A DNA stretch of 5,439 nt from an uncultured Aquincola sp. (GTDB taxonomy: Bacteria > Pseudomonadota > Gammaproteobacteria > Burkholderiales > Burkholderiaceae), in assembly GCA_937883885.1 (NCBI GenBank), contig CAKZXL010000242.1:1-5439 (forward strand), given 5' to 3'. This document shows, piece by piece, positions 4,609 through 5,439 of this stretch (positions are counted from its first letter, which is position 1; the number at the start of each line of letters is the position of its first letter). A program made the translations under genes and the position numbers. Below the pieces are notes generated by a model, which saw nothing but the letters and a program-made list of their open reading frames with translations, searched no databases and was not told the origin of the DNA.

Positions 4609-5439
4609 TCAGCGGCGCTTGCGCGTCTTGCCCGTGGCCGACGACTTCCGGCTGGCGCCGTTGCTGCTGCTGCGCTTGCCCGCCGCCTTGCGGGTGCGGG
4701 CCTTCACGCTGCGGTCGGCCTCCTGCACCGCGGCCAGTTCTTCCACCGCGCTGGCGGCGGCACGGCGCTCGCCGCCCTTGTCGCGGCCCTCGCGGCTGTC
4801 GCGCCCTTCGCGTCCTTCGCGCCCGCCGCGGCCCGTCGGCCGTTCGGGCTCGCCTTCACGCACCATGCGGAAGTCGATGCGCCGGCCGTCGAGGTCGACG
4901 CGGCTCACCTGCACCCGCACGCGGCTGCCGATGGTGTAGCGCACGCCGCTGCGTTCGCCGCGCAGCTCCTGCCGCGCCTCGTCGAAGCGGAAGTACTCGC
5001 CGCCCAGCTCGGTGATGTGCACCAGGCCTTCCACGTACAACCCGTCCAGCGTGACGAACAGGCCGAAGCTGGTGGCCGCGGTGACGGTGCCGCCGAATTC
5101 CTCGCCCAGGCGCTCACGCATGTAGCGGCACTTGAGCCAGGCTTCCACGTCGCGCGAGGCTTCGTCGGCCCGGCGCTCGTTGGCGCTGCAGTGCGCGCCC
5201 GCGATCTCCCACACGTCGGCCCCGTGCGCACGTGCCGCGCCGGCGTTGCCGGCCACCGCACCCTTGACCGGCTTGCCGCCCTTGCGCACCGTCACCGGCG
5301 GCTCGGCGGCCAGCAGCTTGGCATCGAGCTGGTACTTCTTGCCGCCCAGCAGCGCCTTGATCACCCGGTGCACCAGCAGGTCGGTGTAACGGCTGATCGG
5401 GCTGGTGAAGTGGGTGTACGCCGGGTAGCCCAGGCCGAA
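4609..5439 (-). CDS. rnr: Ribonuclease R, C-terminal part (5' end of gene beyond window)
   Basis: RNase R is a processive 3'-to-5' exoribonuclease of the RNB (RNase II) family that degrades structured RNA and takes part in rRNA and tmRNA-linked quality control. The visible 276 residues are the C-terminal part. They include the end of the RNB domain with HFTSPISRYTDLLVHR (fragment residues 10-25), then HCSANERRADEASRDVEAWLKCRYM (about 83-107), matching E. coli [22 protein letters not shown]. An S1 RNA-binding domain covers about 114-193 (GFGLFV-like TSFGLFVTLDGLYVEGLVHI). A basic, low-complexity tail of 83 residues ends in RKRR. The catalytic Asp cluster lies off the right edge. One oddity: the usual SPIRRY motif reads SPISRY, so the Arg equivalent to Arg500 of E. 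coli RNase II is Ser (codon AGC, 5392-5394). The gene converges on nnr with a 57-bp spacer. Family assignment versus RNase II is supported by the S1 sequence and basic tail. Confidence 0.95.
   Translation of the reverse strand, partial: FGLGYPAYTHFTSPISRYTDLLVHRVIKALLGGKKYQLDAKLLAAEPPVTVRKGGKPVKGAVAGNAGAARAHGADVWEIAGAHCSANERRADEASRDVEAWLKCRYMRERLGEEFGGTVTAATSFGLFVTLDGLYVEGLVHITELGGEYFRFDEARQELRGERSGVRYTIGSRVRVQVSRVDLDGRRIDFRMVREGEPERPTGRGGREGREGRDSREGRDKGGERRAAASAVEELAAVQEADRSVKARTRKAAGKRSSSNGASRKSSATGKTRKRR
4765..4833 (-). repeat. Arg-Gly-Glu low-complexity repeat in the RNase R tail
   Basis: Within the rnr coding sequence, degenerate units of the form (G)REG/RDS encode an Arg/Gly/Glu-rich stretch just after the S1 domain (starts GRGGREGREGRDSR). 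At the DNA level the plus strand shows recurring CCTTCGCG-type units. It marks the beginning of the disordered basic tail; such tails in E. coli RNase R help RNA unwinding and ribosome/tmRNA contacts. The repeat is likely to vary in length between strains. Confidence 0.6.

Noticed and set aside
3495..5015. A 506-residue plus-strand open frame overlapping nnr and the rnr tail
   Set aside because: Arg/Gly/Ala-rich shadow of nnr in another frame that runs on antisense into rnr; no motif.

Overview
The window looks like a piece of a high-GC (roughly 70%) betaproteobacterial chromosome. Order Burkholderiales is most likely, perhaps a Comamonadaceae or Rubrivivax/Leptothrix-type relative. This rests on the codon bias toward G/C third positions, the protein sequence style and the rpsB-tsf arrangement, and it is an inference rather than a database result. 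Every base-dense stretch is accounted for by conserved housekeeping genes. I see no mobile element, CRISPR array, tRNA, toxin-antitoxin or phage feature.

Layout, left to right. Positions 1-512 (minus) hold the N-terminal 170 residues of elongation factor Ts (tsf), cut by the left edge. Positions 513-611 are a spacer with two tandem hairpins, one of them a terminator-like attenuator reading toward tsf. Positions 612-1358 (minus) are complete rpsB (ribosomal protein S2). Positions 1359-1723 are a divergent intergenic region. Its rpsB side carries an extended -10 promoter and a leader of about 195 nt that can fold into an organised multi-branch RNA. Its other side is the short upstream region of the next gene. 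Positions 1724-3007 (plus) encode a DadA-type FAD-dependent D-amino acid dehydrogenase. After 32 bp, 3040-4551 (plus) encodes a bifunctional NAD(P)H-hydrate epimerase/dehydratase. Positions 4552-4608 are a convergent spacer with a strong GC hairpin. Positions 4609-5439 (minus) are the C-terminal part of ribonuclease R (rnr), cut by the right edge.

Functionally there are three units: the translation operon rpsB-tsf (leftward), a probable two-gene metabolic operon for D-amino acid oxidation plus nicotinamide cofactor repair (rightward), and RNase R (leftward, converging on the metabolic operon). No new multi-gene system is visible. The most noteworthy items are the elaborate rpsB leader, which is a candidate S2 autoregulatory element, the tandem hairpins between rpsB and tsf, and an Arg-to-Ser change at a normally conserved active-site position of RNase R (SPISRY instead of SPIRRY).
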